A DNA stretch of 16,715 nucleotides, taken from positions 1-16,715 of the forward strand of contig CAZVQJ010000040.1 in assembly GCA_964629165.1 (NCBI GenBank), in the 5' to 3' direction. The notes under the pieces were generated by a model that was not told the DNA's origin, searched no databases, and saw only the letters and a program-made list of their open reading frames with translations. Each line of letters opens with the position of its first letter. The stretch's first letter is position 1. Below are positions 16,468-16,715 of the stretch, one piece after another. The position numbers and the translations under genes were made by a program. Origin of the DNA: CAWVVV01 sp964629165 (GTDB lineage Bacteria; Verrucomicrobiota; Verrucomicrobiia; Opitutales; Oceanipulchritudinaceae).

Positions 16468-16715
16468 ATGAAACGACTCCCCCTCTTCAGCTCCGGCCTT
16501 CTCATGGCCTCGTTTGCCTCCGCTGAGACTCTTCAAATGACCGTGGATACCGACGGTACGAACGGTCACATCAGCGAGCACCTCTACGGCCATTTCGCCG
16601 AGCATCTCGGCCGCGGCATCTACGACGGCTTCTGGCGGCAGGACGAGTCGGGCGAGTACGTCATCCGCGGCCAGGTCGTCGAGGCCATGAAGGAGCTGGG
16701 CGTGCCGAACATCCG
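16468..16715 (+). CDS. Secreted GH51 alpha-L-arabinofuranosidase, N-terminal part only
   Basis: The gene starts with ATG 16468 and runs off the right edge after 82 codons. A signal peptide is clear (MKRLPLFSSGLLMASFASA, then ET). The mature start carries the GH51 hallmark HLYGHFAEHLGRGIYDGFW, followed by VVEAMKELGVPNIR, the segment that normally leads into the RWPGG region. GH51 enzymes release terminal alpha-L-arabinofuranose from arabinan, arabinogalactan or arabinoxylan by a retaining mechanism. Many GH51 enzymes are cytoplasmic; this one is exported like the other enzymes here, which fits trimming of RG-I arabinan side chains. The catalytic glutamates lie beyond the window. No Shine-Dalgarno sequence is visible. 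Confidence 0.9.
   Translation, partial: MKRLPLFSSGLLMASFASAETLQMTVDTDGTNGHISEHLYGHFAEHLGRGIYDGFWRQDESGEYVIRGQVVEAMKELGVPNI

Overview
This window reads as a rhamnogalacturonan-I (pectin) degradation locus from a Gram-negative bacterium, most likely a member of the Verrucomicrobiota, class Opitutae or close to it. This placement is inference. It rests on a moderately high GC content, start codons without clear Shine-Dalgarno sequences, and a regulator that joins a LacI-like sensor to an AraC DNA-binding domain. Very large secreted enzymes carrying Ig-like and autotransporter-associated strand repeats, and secreted carbohydrate-active enzymes without SusC/SusD partners in view, point the same way.

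The locus is built around one regulator. Leftward (minus strand) from about 4.4 kb run a secreted GH3 glycosidase and then a secreted PL26/YetA-type exo-rhamnogalacturonan lyase, which is cut by the left edge. Rightward (plus strand) run the XylR-like regulator, a secreted GH2-superfamily enzyme, a 1735-residue PL11 rhamnogalacturonan lyase with Ig and beta-helix extensions, a secreted PL22-like oligogalacturonate lyase, a small GNAT acetyltransferase, and a secreted GH51 alpha-L-arabinofuranosidase cut by the right edge.

The enzymes make a coherent set. PL11 would cut the RG-I backbone internally and PL26 from the chain end. GH51 would remove arabinose side chains, while GH2 and GH3 would take off galactose, xylose, glucose or related substituents. 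PL22 would act on short (unsaturated) uronate oligomers. All six enzymes start with a signal peptide, so breakdown is predicted to happen outside the cytoplasm. The GNAT gene has no evident role in the pathway.

The most distinctive non-coding signal is a shared 31-bp module found once before each of the two genes flanking the regulator. It lies at 4491-4521 facing the GH3 gene and at 5721-5751 facing the GH2 gene. Aligned without gaps in gene-facing orientation the two copies agree at 20 of 31 positions. Each contains a direct repeat of CGYAAAW spaced 21 bp, the geometry expected for an AraC-type activator. I propose these as the regulator's operators. The second copy overlaps the regulator's own stop codon. 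Other points worth attention are the GH2 enzyme's missing canonical acid/base glutamate, the domain build of the PL11 protein, and the exported PL22-like lyase with a changed metal-site residue. The only stretch longer than 300 bases without a gene is 16123-16467.
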